A stretch of DNA of 64,000 nucleotides, taken from NCBI GenBank assembly GCA_012845835.1, contig JABAKD010000011.1, positions 1,396,001-1,460,000 on the forward strand. Reading direction: 5' to 3'. The position numbers and the translations under genes were made by a program. Numbering within the stretch: position 1 is the first letter of the stretch; each line of letters opens with the position of its first letter. The notes under the pieces were generated by a model, which had not been told where the DNA came from, ran no database searches, and saw only the letters and a list, made by a program, of their open reading frames with translations. This stretch comes from Undaria pinnatifida (lineage: Eukaryota > Sar > Phaeophyceae > Laminariales > Alariaceae). Shown here piece after piece: positions 40,410 through 50,749 of this stretch.

Positions 40410-41980
40410 GAAGAGAGCAGGGAAAACAAAGTAGGGAAAAGAAGGGGGGGGGGGGGCGACCAGAGATAAATATGTTGACGATACACACGCGCTTCAGCTA
40501 AAACAGCTGTTCGTGTACGTAGTGTAGTGAGAATAGCAAGAGCTATGCACCTGGTACTGATACGAGTGGTAAGCATTAGTAGGTGTTAATGTAATAGAAG
40601 AGATGAAGGCAGGGTTGAAGGTATGTCTTGCACGAGAGCATGGGCAGAGCGCATCATGGCAAACAAAGGGGGGGGCCGAGAAACGAAGGGCACAAAAGTT
40701 AATCTCGATGCAGGAGTTGTACTACTACTTTGTAGAATCAATGGTAGTTGGGGTGAGATATACATTTGTTATCGATATGCAACAGCAGCAGCACCAGTTT
40801 TAATAGCACGGCAGTTAGATGGAAGTAGAAGGAACCTTCACATTGAAAAGACAGAGCCTGCTTCATGAAGAAAGGGGGTGGGGGGGGCAGAGAGATAGAC
40901 ACCCAAGGACTAGATATATCAAAATCTTACCGATACACAGCACCAGTAAAGCCGGAAAGAATCTCAAGGGAACATGGACGAAAGAGGTTGCTTCGTCATC
41001 ATGATGGGCTACTGCTAGTATACCACGTGTACAAGGTATACTCCTCGCATACAGCAGCAGATTTTGGAAGACGGACAGAGCTCATGAGCGACTAAATATA
41101 CTGCCTAGAGTATAAAACCGTAGGAAGAGTAGTAGCAGAAGGAAGGGGTGCAGACCACAACGACAGTAAAAAAAGTCGAAAATCTGCACCATCCCGCTAT
41201 GACTATGGGGATTAGCGTAGCATACGCTGCTGTACGTAAGAGATACCTGCTATGAGCGGCGGCTTCTCCATGAAAACACCGGGAATGCTTGAACGGCCGC
41301 CGAGCAGCACTACCTCGAGGCTCGGGACAAGACGCACACCACTCCGAGTAGAGCACTCCTCTTGCTGAACTATGATCATGGATGGTGGTTGGTGGGTGGG
41401 GAAAATAACTGGGATTCGGATAGCACGTGCTTCGAATAGCTATATCCGCCGGCCGGTTGCAAAAACAGGTGCTTGGAGACACCAGAATGCAATGGCGTAT
41501 GGGAGGAGGGAGGAACTGCTCTGTATTAAAAGCGCGCGCGATCAATGTCTGCCGCACGTTGAGTTCTTGTGATGCAGTTCAGTTGCCGTGCATGTAAGGG
41601 TGTGTTTGCTACGCTACCTATCTACTCTCCTGCTGCAGTTGCGTTTGATTGTTATTGTGCCTGTCATCCAAACCAGTTTTTTTGCGTGGTATTACGATGG
41701 GTTGCACCAACAGCAAAAGCATGGCGGGTGGAACCCCTCACCACCTCAATCAAGATATCATCTGCACACGCATAGAGGCAAACCCCGTCTTGAACATCCA
41801 CGCCCATATATATCTCTCACCACATATCTGAGAGTCCTCCATAGGACCGATTGCATGACCACCACCGAGCACCGTTGACGAGCTCTTCTGCTGTCCTGTC
41901 GCAATCCACCCGACGCCACCACTTGCGCCACTGTTGTTTGCGCCTTCCAGCTTAGGGGTCATTGCTAATGGCAGATACTA
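40410..41980. other. Unassigned; may hold 5' exons of the minus-strand gene
   Basis: G run near 40446-40456. Frames of up to 150 codons (minus, 41105-41557) lack motifs. At 41697 (+) a short frame begins MGCTNSKS, which resembles an N-myristoylation start, but it ends after 44 codons with no supporting exon. Confidence 0.3.
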
Positions 41981-42640
41981 TTTCTACTGCTGCTGATGAT
42001 CTTGAGATTGATATGCAGCGAGAAGAACAACAAAAAAACAGCACCGCCTAAATCTTCTTGTACAATGTCCTCCTAGGACCTCCAGTCTATATCGCTCGGC
42101 TGATATCAGATGATGATGGCTGCCACTGCTGCGCCACACAGCGCCTCGAGACAATCCGATGGAGAGAGAAAGCTGCAACAATAGGAAGATGGGAGATGAT
42201 GAGAGATAGATGTTGCTGCTCTCACAAGTCCGGAGGGTTCGTGGCGTGGCGTGGCGTGGTGCGCAAGTTTTGCTTGTTGTTTGAACTGATACAACAGGAA
42301 AAAAAGTCGTGATCGATGATCTGTGATTGGGATCCCTTCCACAAGCTGACCTCTTCGGCCAAGAAAGCAGCCGTTTCATTTTTTTTATGCTGTTTTTTGA
42401 CAGGTAATCCGACTTGCTTTTGATGTTGCGCGACCTGCAACCTGCCAATAATACCCATTAAATAAATCTCTCAACGAAAGATCTCAAGAACCACGTTTAA
42501 AAAATATTAGAAAAAATCTCAACAAATAATAAGATATACCGGCGGTCCGGCATGATCTAAATCTATCTGTCGTCTAGGTAATCTCGTCGATACTACTAAT
42601 AATACTTTGGCCTAATACTTCATACTCCGGAGTATATATT
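41981..42640. other. Unassigned sequence
   Basis: GTGGCGTGGCGTGGCGTGGT near 42241 is a small tandem repeat. TACTCCGGAGTA at 42623-42634. No gene. Confidence 0.3.
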
Positions 42641-42644
42641 AGGT

Positions 42645-42790
42645 GCTACTGCTCGACGAGTAGAAGAACGGTTTAATGTGAAGAACACACACACACTGCT
42701 GCTTTCAGCTTTATGGAAGGATATTCGATTTGTAAAATCGAAAAGGCATCTATTACGCTACATTGTCGAAGGGCAACAATAATAATAATA
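42645..42790 (+). repeat. Family C end plus paralogue of 33255-33350
   Basis: CTCGACGAGTAGAAGAACGG, TTTAATGTGAAGAAC(AC)n is the family C 3' end; from 42700 the sequence parallels 33255-33350. An (AAT)n run follows to 42815. Confidence 0.65.
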
Positions 42791-42815
42791 GTAATAATAA
42801 TAATACTTTTTATCT

Positions 42816-43190
42816 TTTACTTTTGATTTTAAATTATTTTTTAATAATACCAACAATAATACTGCGTGACCTGCAATCTGCCAAAAAAACAACTCACTCA
42901 AGATAAATCTCCACGAAAAATCTAGCAACAACAGAGAGGAACTACGGCGGCGGTGGATATCTACAATAAAAAGCTACTTGCTACAAGTATGTACAAGTAC
43001 TACTTTTTTTTCATTTTAATTTTTTTTCGTCCTCCGGCGGATGGGGAAAAACTATTATTATTATTATTGTTACGTATTGGACTATTATTAATTATTGTAA
43101 ATACTATCAGTATAATATACGTACGGTAGAAAGTGTACCACCAAAAGCTTGTAACAAACACCTACCTACCTGTTGAGATATAATACGCCC
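42816..43190. other. AT-rich unassigned DNA
   Basis: GTCCTCCGGCGGATGGGGAA at 43029, (TTA)n at 43055-43070. No gene. Confidence 0.4.
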
Positions 43191-43192
43191 CC

Positions 43193-43515
43193 CCCCCTCA
43201 CCGGTTATTCGACTTACAAGATTCACTTGATAAAAGGATACATTTCCTTCCACAGCTAGCTTTCAGATTTTGTCCCCCTCAGAAACGGGTTTTATAGTTT
43301 CCGCGCACCGACTGATTAAAATCACCCTGTTGACCCTGATAGCTACACTGTAGTTGTAAGGGGAGTCGCCGACCTATATCCTTAATGAGGATACACAACC
43401 CGTAATACGCGCGATCGGAGTATTACTGTATCACACAGCTTGCAAAGATGAGTTTCGACGAAATCTTCGATCTCACAGCTGGAGTGTATTTTCATTTTTT
43501 TTAATAATATACCAA
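43193..43515 (-). mobile_element. G-element left part copy
   Basis: Nearly the same extent as 19235-19595 on the same strand, from CACCGGTTATTCGACTTA to GCTGGAGTGTATTTTCATTT. It has an extra TACTGTA-containing insert at 43421-43430 compared with other copies. Confidence 0.85.
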
Positions 43516-43619
43516 AGACAGAAAACAAAGTAATATGCGAAGCTGGAAGAATATATTATTGTCTCCTAGATCTGTACCCCAAAACAAAAACAACGACAGC
43601 AAAAATCGACAGACAGACG

Positions 43620-43820
43620 CAGCAGTAAAATAAAACACTCACCATTATATATATAGTAGACAAAAAATAGGACCCCTCCCAATAAAAACTCACCCATGCA
43701 TTTAGTCTAGTATTACAAGTGCGAACAACGCAGCTTGCAAAGATGAGTATTGACCTGAAATTCGTCGAACTCACGGCTGACGTCCTTGATACTTCGAAGT
43801 ATATTTTTTATAAAATAGAG
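43620..43820 (+). repeat. Paralogue of 34505-34705
   Basis: See that entry. Here CCTTGA is followed by TACTTCGAAGTA (43790-43801) before TATTTTTTATAAAAT; the other copy lacks the palindrome. Confidence 0.8.
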
Positions 43821-44640
43821 TTACTGTAATATAATATATAATAATATTGTTCGCACGGAACAAAATAAAATAAATAAAATGCTGACTATTATACTATCAT
43901 AATAATTATCAATAATAATAGCGATTTGCCGAAACACGACTTACTTTTACTTGATTGCTGCTTCCTTATTGTTTGCAGAGAAAAAGTTGAAGAATTTCCT
44001 GACAAGCAGCGGCACAACAACAACAAGCAGCATTGCCACACAGCGGCGACAGAAGAAGCAAGCAGAGGCAGCAGCAGCAAAGCAGCCGCAGCAAAGCAGC
44101 AGCAGCAAGCAGCAGCAAAAAGCGGTATTATACGAGATCTACAAGCTAGATCACCATCATCATCATCACACTCTTGACACTGAAAAAACGAAAAAAAGGT
44201 TGTTGTTGTTGTCTCGTCAAACATCTAGATAGAAGAGTCCGTGATCACACAAAGGTGCTGGAGCCCTAGGAAGATCCGAAAAACCAAATGAAATCGAAAT
44301 TCATCCGGGAAAGGTACGTGTGTGCGTGTGTGTCATCGTCATGATGTACAGATCAGATGGTGTGCGTGATACGCATGATGATACGTTGTGATGATGGTAC
44401 GAAAATAAACTTTTGAGGAAAACAGAATCAGATATCTCCATGGGCGGGCGGTGCGCACAACAAACTTCTCTTCTGAGACCTTTGCTACCACATACCTCCG
44501 GTACTGCTGCTGCTGCTGCTGCGCTGCTGCAGCAGCTAGCAGCTAGCTGCTGCTTGTTGTTGTTGGTGGTGTTGCACTACCTACCACACTACTACTACTA
44601 TTATTATTGTATATGTTGTATCATAGTACGGTATATATAT
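43821..44640. other. Unassigned with CAG/AAC-rich stretch
   Basis: 44008-44125 is rich in AACAACAAC, AGCAGCAGC and gives Gln- or Ala-rich frames; 44500-44550 is rich in GCTGCT; (TA)n at 44632-44650. Overlapping frames on both strands lack motifs. Confidence 0.35.
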
Positions 44641-44674
44641 ATATATATATTATGATGAATGATACGCAGTATCA

Positions 44675-45420
44675 GGCCATTTCTTATTACAGTCGGATTC
44701 CGCCAGTCGAAAACGGCCTTTTTTGCGACTGGATTTTTTTTTACTGGATTCTTCTGGTCCTTCTTATCGTCAGTCGAGTCGATTTTCGATTTTATAGTTT
44801 TTGCGCTCTTCCTTGAGGCGATTGGTGTGAGGGAGCTAGTTGTTGGCAGCTCTCTGTGCTTCGCGCATTCTCCGCGAGCAACGGCTCGACGAACCCTAGT
44901 CCCAGCGAGTTGGTGGCTTTGGACTTAGCCGAAAGCCGCCAAAGCTACGGTCGTAGAGTTACACTCCGCCGGGAGCCGCCAAAGCTACAGCAGGCGCAGC
45001 CGTTATTGGCAGCATGGGATCGATACCGCGCGCTGCTGCCGTCGTGTGATACACGCTGCTGGCGAGCGGAACTATGCGCCACGCTGACTTGCTGCGAGAA
45101 GCAACAGCAGTGATAGCCACGCCAGCGTCAGCGCCTTGTATGATACTGCTGTGTGGTACCTGGTATGATGGGTATGTGGCCGTGTGGCCGTGTGGGTGTG
45201 TGTTTGGTGGCGGGATGAGCGATGCGATCGGTTTAAAAAACACGTCCGTGCAAAACTTTCGAGTGAGTTTTTTTCGACTGGATCCGCCAGTTGGAATTCT
45301 CAGTCGAAAAAAGTTGAGTCGAAAAAGCCCTTTTTCGATTGCGTAAGAAAGCCCGATTTGGGCTTCATCAGTCGGAAAGGCCGTTTTCGACTGACAATTC
45401 CGACTGTATAAGAGCTGGCC
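44675..45420 (-). mobile_element. H element copy 2
   Basis: 746 bases in opposite orientation to copy 1 (17997-18725). Ends GGCCATTTCTTATTACAGTC and, reversed, GGCCAGCTCTTATACAGTCG. The interior matches, e.g. CGCCAGCAGCGTGTATCACA and GCAGCGCGCGGTATCGA on the minus strand. A phrase GCCGCCAAAGCTAC is duplicated at 44935 and 44975. Overall about 75-80 percent similar to copy 1 by eye. Confidence 0.75.
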
Positions 45421-45486
45421 TTACAATCTTTTATTTATTCAATTCTTTCTTCATCCTCCGGCGGATGGGGAAAAATTAAGCTTTAT

Positions 45487-47012
45487 AATATTATTATAAA
45501 AAATGAAAATACACTCCAGCTGTGAGATCGAAGATTTCGTCGAAACTCATCTTTGCAAGCTGTGTGTGATACTCCGATCGCGCGCATTACGAGTTGTGTG
45601 TCCTCATTAAGGATATAGGTCGGCGACTCCCCTTACAACTACAGTGTAGCTATCAGGGTCAGCAGGATGATTTTAGTCAGTCTGTGCGCGGAAACTATAA
45701 AACCCGTTTCTGAGGGGGACAAAATCTGACAGCTGTGAAGGGAAATGTATCCTTTTATCAAGTGAATCTTATAAGTCGAATAACCGGTGAGGGGGGTGGG
45801 GCGGAGTTTTGAAGGACGTGGGGGCCTGGTTTTGATCAAAAGCGAGCGGGTTTGGAGGGGGGGGGGGGGGGGGGAAGGGGGCAATTTGTGCATGTAAGCT
45901 ATAAATCCTTTCGAGGGGATAAATCTGATGGTTTTGGCACCAGTATATTATTGGGGGGGGGGGGGATTGGGGCGGGGGGGGGGGGGGGAGGGGCGGGGGG
46001 GGCAGCTCAATATGTGCCTGGAAACTATACATTATTTTGAGGGGATAAATGTGACGGTTTTGGAAATAATACATCAGTTTATCATGCATGTCCTGGGGTA
46101 AGTCGTACAATCAGTGAGTAAAGAGAGGGTGGAGTGTTCGAGGGGGTGGGGTTGGGATGGGTTGGGGGGGAAGGTGGGGGTGGGGGCGGGGGGGGGGGCG
46201 GGGGGGGAGGAAGGGCTTTAGGTGAGGGGTTTGTTATACGTGTGGTGCTAGGTCTAGGCGATGGTGCGGGTGATGGGGAAGAAGGGGGCGTTCGAGGCGG
46301 GGGGAGGGGGGGAACACAGCGGCATGGATGGCTCTCGAATGATAATGAGGTGATATCCTGTGCGTGAAGTGTTTATTAATGTGGCGGATTTCGATATTTG
46401 GTGGGGCGTTTGAGTAAGGGAGAGCAAGAGGGGGGGGGGGGGAAATTTTTTAGGAGGTTTAGGTCACAAATAATATTCAAATACACTTCGGCTGTGTGAT
46501 CAAAGATATGTAGCAGCTTGTTATACGCGTGGTGCTAGGTCTAGGCGATCGTGCAGGTGGTCGGAAAAGAGGGGGCGTTGGAGGGGGTGGGGGTGGGGGG
46601 GGGGGGGGGGGGGGAGGAAGGGCTTTAGGTGAGGGGTTTGTTATACGAGTGGTGCTAGGTCTAGGCGATGGTGCGGGTGATGGGGAAGAAGGGGGCGTTC
46701 GAGGCGGGGGGGGGGGGGGTACACAGCGGCATGGATGGCTCTCGAAAGATAATGAGGTGATATCCTGTGCGTGAAGTGTTTACTAATGTGGCGGATTTCG
46801 ATATTTGGTGGGGCGTTTGAGTAAGGGAGAGCAAGAGGGGGGGGGGGGGGAAATTTTTTAGGAGGTTTAGGTCACAAATAATATTCAAATACACTTCGGC
46901 TGTGTGATCAAAGATATGTAGCAGCTTGTTATACGCGTGGTGCTAGGTCTAGGCGATCGTGCAGGTGGTCGGAAAAGAGGGGGCGTTGGAGGGGGGGGGG
47001 GGGGGGGGGTTG
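45487..47012 (+). mobile_element. G-element copy 2 with a 407-bp tandem duplication
   Basis: Left domain 45487-45680, three internal units each closed by poly-G (45857-45875, 45954-45963 and 45975-46010, 46160-46208), then the right domain. The segment 46209-46615 (GGAAGGGCTTTAGGTGAGGG to the GGGGGCGTTGGAGGG end) is repeated at 46616-47012 with few differences. Confidence 0.82.
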
Positions 47013-47283
47013 GGGGGAAAATAATTGAAAACTACGTCATGGATTATGTCATGTGTGGCCACTAGGCAAAAAAGACAAGAAATATTATGCAAGCCGGCAC
47101 ACCATTATTATTAATACAGTATAAACTAATCATTTTCATTCGCGTGTACATATATATCATCATCCCACTTTTGGTTTGTTTTTTTCTTAATTTTTCCCTG
47201 GAGCATATATTTTGAAACAAAATGTCTAAACACGTCACGTCATCAGCTAGCTGCCGTGTGAGCTCGATACATTTAGGGTACAT
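47013..47283. other. Unassigned flank of LTR element
   Basis: TATTATTAATA near 47107. Ends with ACAT, the left target duplication of the LTR element. Confidence 0.4.
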
Positions 47284-47720
47284 TGTGGAAGACAGGGTCG
47301 TAGATACCTATCGTAGATCGCGTACACGCATGCGCGAGAGGACTCGTCACCGGTCAGGCAATACACGATCCCGGGTCGCGAACGGCGTCACCCGTCATAG
47401 ACGGCGTTGACCCGTCCCCGGAAGGTCAGCCACCGAAAGATGATCCCGCCGCATGACGAAGGGTATATGCCCACCGTCACTCTAGCTCTAGCTTTAGCAT
47501 CTCCTTGCTACATACCAGGTATAAGAAAGAAAGGTTTTCAGCACGCGTCCGCTGTGAGGACGATCGTCAAGGGACCTCAGCACCGCGACGCCCTCTCCGC
47601 TTCGACTTCAGCTCTGCGATGCCCTCTCCGCTTCGACTTCCGCTCCGCGACGAGTACCAGACCTCCGGGACCACCCTCTCCGCTTCGACACCGGGACCCC
47701 GTGAAAGACCAGGTTCCATA
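47284..47720 (+). repeat. 5' LTR
   Basis: Begins TGTGGAAGACAGGGTCG, ends CAGGTTCCATA; 437 bases. Ends are TG...TA rather than TG...CA. Contains repeated CCCTCTCCGCTTCGAC phrases. It carries TACCAGGTA (47513-47521), absent from the other LTR. Confidence 0.92.
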
Positions 47721-47721
47721 G

Positions 47722-47774
47722 TGGTGACCACCGTGGGATTCGAACCCACGAGTACGAATACATGAGGACCTGAA
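47722..47774 (+). promoter_or_regulatory. Primer binding site complementary to a tRNA 3' half
   Basis: Starting one base after the LTR, 53 bases are the complement of a mature tRNA from its CCA end back to the anticodon loop. Seen on the complement: acceptor strand GGTGGTC with discriminator A and CCA, T-arm GTGGG-TTCGAAT-CCCAC, a variable arm with stem GTA/TAC and loop TTCG, and loop TTCAGGT (anticodon CAG). A long variable arm plus CAG fits tRNA-Leu. Usual sites cover only about 8-18 bases. Confidence 0.75.
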
Positions 47775-47794
47775 CACCGGCGACAAATGTTTTC

Positions 47795-49510
47795 ATGTCC
47801 GTCGATCAAGAAAAACTCCGCTCAGCACAAACAGTAGAGTACGGACGGTACATGGATTACATACAGCACGCAGACGCACCATTACTCGAGAAAGAAACGA
47901 AAACAACCATGTCTTACTATTCAGTGCAGGACGGGCTGTTGTTCAAATCGTACCTTCCGGGATATCTTCGAAAACGAAGCACCTTCCGCGATCAACTCGT
48001 GGTACCGGAGGCCCTTGTTGGATTAATTCTGCACGCCTACCACGATCACGTTCTATCCGGAGGACACCTCGCATCTCGCCCGACTTATGAAAAAATCCGC
48101 CAGAAATATTGGTGGCCCACCATCAGCCGCGACGTACGAGAGTGGTGCGAAAAGTGCTAAGCTTGTCAACGACGGAAAACAGCACACAACAGACCCAAGC
48201 TCCCGACAGGCCATTTACCTGTCGAGCGGCCAATTCAACGAATATCGGTTGACTTAGTAGAGTACAAATCGGTATCAACTTCAGCCGCAGGGATCGAATG
48301 CAAATACGTTCTCTCCATGATGGACCACCTGACGAGGTTTGCGGTACTGCTGCCGGTACGTAATAAAACGGCCGAAGCAGTAGCCAATGCCATAATCGAG
48401 AGAATAATCAGCATTTTCGGCCCACCAGAAACCTTGCATAGTGATCAAGGCCCCGAATTCGAGAATGATATACCAGCTGCAACAAATACTCGGATACAAA
48501 AAGACCCGCACAACGCCGTACCGGCCGCAGGGTAGTTCAGTGTCCGAACGGGTACACTCAACGATGCACAGCATGCTAGCAATGCACAGTGCAATCGATC
48601 AAAGCAACTGGGCCACTCTCTTACCGTTTGTACAGCTAGCGCACAACACCAGCTTTAGTGCAACGATGCATGAGACACCATTCTTCTTAATGTTCGGACG
48701 ACAACCCCGACTCCCAGTCGATATAATCCTCGGTATTCCTCATGTAAGAAGAACAGCAGACACCGAGGAACTCGCACAAAACACACGGGACAATTTGCAA
48801 ATCGCTTTCGAGCTCGCACACGGAAACTTAACCGAGCGTGCAGACAAACAGGCAGAACAAAATAGCAAACTTAAACCGTACCCGGTGTTCAAACCTGGAC
48901 AGGAAGTACTCGTGTACAGACCTTACCAGGATTCGGATGGGCCCAACCCAAAACTGCTGTTACCATGGCGAGGACCGTATGTCGTCTGCTCACAATTATC
49001 ACCAGTGGTGTATAGAGTACGACTAACGAACGACACCCGAGAAGTGTCAGTCCACCTATAGCCCATATAAAGCCCTACCATCAACGGGAAACACCACCCG
49101 CACCTCAACTTGAGAAGCTGGCGGAATTGTTTTTAGGGGAGCCCATTCCCCTACCCGAGTTGGACCATCCAGACGCGGCTCAACCCAAAATTGAGTCCTA
49201 CTTCGTAGACAGCGTAGTAGATCATAAAAGGGGACCTGGCAGACCAAGCCCCCACAACTACAAGTACCGCCTAAGACTCCGAGGATACGGCCCTGAATCC
49301 GACCTCGAGTATCGCGCGGACGAAATACCCCAATGTCACGAATTGATCGCCGCATACCGAGCCCAAAAGGGTTTGCAACTCGCGATAACCCCACCTTCTT
49401 CGCCCCCCCTCCCTTCTCTCGGGAAACGGAAGCGTATAGTAGGCAGGGACGAGCACGAACTGAGACGGCGCAAAATAGATTCTCAGATGCTCCGCGGCGT
49501 AACCGAATAA
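47795..49510 (+). pseudogene. Integrase region of the LTR element (fossil)
   Basis: Recognisable parts in order: zinc-binding HHCC domain (H...H, then C..C near 48050-48160), DDE catalytic core (phrases DHLTRFA and FGPPETLHSDQGPEF), a GPY/F-like module (WRGPYVV) and a C-terminal chromodomain-like segment (YRLRLRGYGPESDLEYRADE). This order is that of Ty3/Gypsy chromoviruses. The region is decayed and is listed as a fossil only. Confidence 0.85.
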
Positions 49511-49865
49511 CGAACAAGCTGCCTAACACAGTTGACTCAGCTGTAGGCACAAGAGTCAACAACGGTGATGAGAGTAGCACCAGCAGGCATGGCAGTACAC
49601 ACTCGTGGTGACCATGATCTGACGGGCACTCTACCCGGCATTCCGGTGGGAATAGCCGGGGGCAAGAAGACCTTAGGAAAATTGTTGCACCCAACGGGGA
49701 GAGGCTGTAAGAAGCGTGACAATTCATGCCCGTGCCCGACACTCCGTTCAAAACGGGACAAAACAGCAACACCACCGTCAAGCCACAAACAAAATTGTTC
49801 GAACACTAAACACACAGGGGAAATGAGATCCACGCGACTCCACCCCACCTAAAACGAAGTCACAC

Positions 49866-49923
49866 GTTGATGCATCTAGATCAACTGAGCTGACTCATGC
49901 ATCTAGATCAACTGAGCTGACTC
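49866..49923 (+). repeat. 27-bp tandem duplication inside LTR element
   Basis: ATGCATCTAGATCAACTGAG with CTGACTC is present twice in a row. Confidence 0.9.
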
Positions 49924-50318
49924 CGAGTGAAAATATCTAGGCGTACCCGCCCACAAAACAGAATTCATTCAACAATTTCGCTGCCCGTGGTTCCCAGAAC
50001 AGCAACCACGAGGGGCGCACCAGTACGTGTGGCCACACGGAATACGTGCGTTGAGATAATATTTGGAAACCCCATACAACTCCAGTACACGCTGTCAGCA
50101 TGCAAGCTCGAAAATGTAAACATCTTCGCTGGCCCGGTGTTTCACACCCGCGTTTGCTTAACACGTCAGTTATAAGGAGTGGATGCACGCATATAACAGC
50201 TGCTGTGTCTCGATCCGATAAATCGACACCCCGTTTCCCAAAATTGTCATTCTGCCGATGAGCGCTACAATACCATCCTTAGCTAAGATGGGCTTGCAGC
50301 GAATACAGAGGGGGGTGA

Positions 50319-50748
50319 TGTGGAAGACAGGGTCGTAGATACCTATCGTAGATCGCGTACACGCATGCGCGAGAGGACTCGTCACCGGTCAGGCAATACA
50401 CGATCCCGGGTCGCGAACGGCGTCACCCGTCATAGACGGCGTTGACCCGTCCCCGGAAGGTCAGCCACCGAAAGATGATCCCGCCGCATGACGAAGGGTA
50501 TAAGCCCACCGTCACTCTAGCTCTAGCTTTAGCATCTCCTTGCTACATATAAGAAAGAAAGGTTTTCAGCACGCGTCCGCTGTGAGGACGATCGTCAAGG
50601 GACCTCAGCACCGCGACGCCCTCTCCGCTTCGACTTCAGCTCTGCGACGCTCTCTCCGCTTCGACTTCCGCTCCCCGACGAGTAACAGACCTCCGGGACC
50701 ACCCTCTCCGCTTCGACACCGGGACCCCGTGAGAGACCAGTTTCCATA
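50319..50748 (+). repeat. 3' LTR
   Basis: 430 bases, matches the 5' LTR with only a handful of differences; followed by ACAT. Confidence 0.92.
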
Positions 50749-50749
50749 A

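Larger units (their letters stand above)
47284..50748 (+). mobile_element. Ty3/Gypsy-type LTR retrotransposon fossil
   Basis: Fossil of about 3.5 kb with two matching LTRs, a tRNA-complementary primer site and a purine-rich tract (about 50307-50315) before the right LTR. ACAT flanks it on both sides. Only the integrase end of pol is recognisable; gag, protease, reverse transcriptase and RNase H are not. It is broken in a few places and cannot be autonomous. The LTRs look about 98 percent identical by eye, so insertion is recent. It lies at the left edge of a G-element. Confidence 0.9.

Noticed and set aside
41730-41800. Reverse transcriptase-like phrase CLYACADDILIE on the minus strand
   Set aside because: It resembles the YADD box by chance; no flanking RT motifs and no long frame support it.
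41697-41831. MGCTNSKS N-myristoylation-like start
   Set aside because: Frame ends after 44 codons, with no splice site or downstream domain seen.
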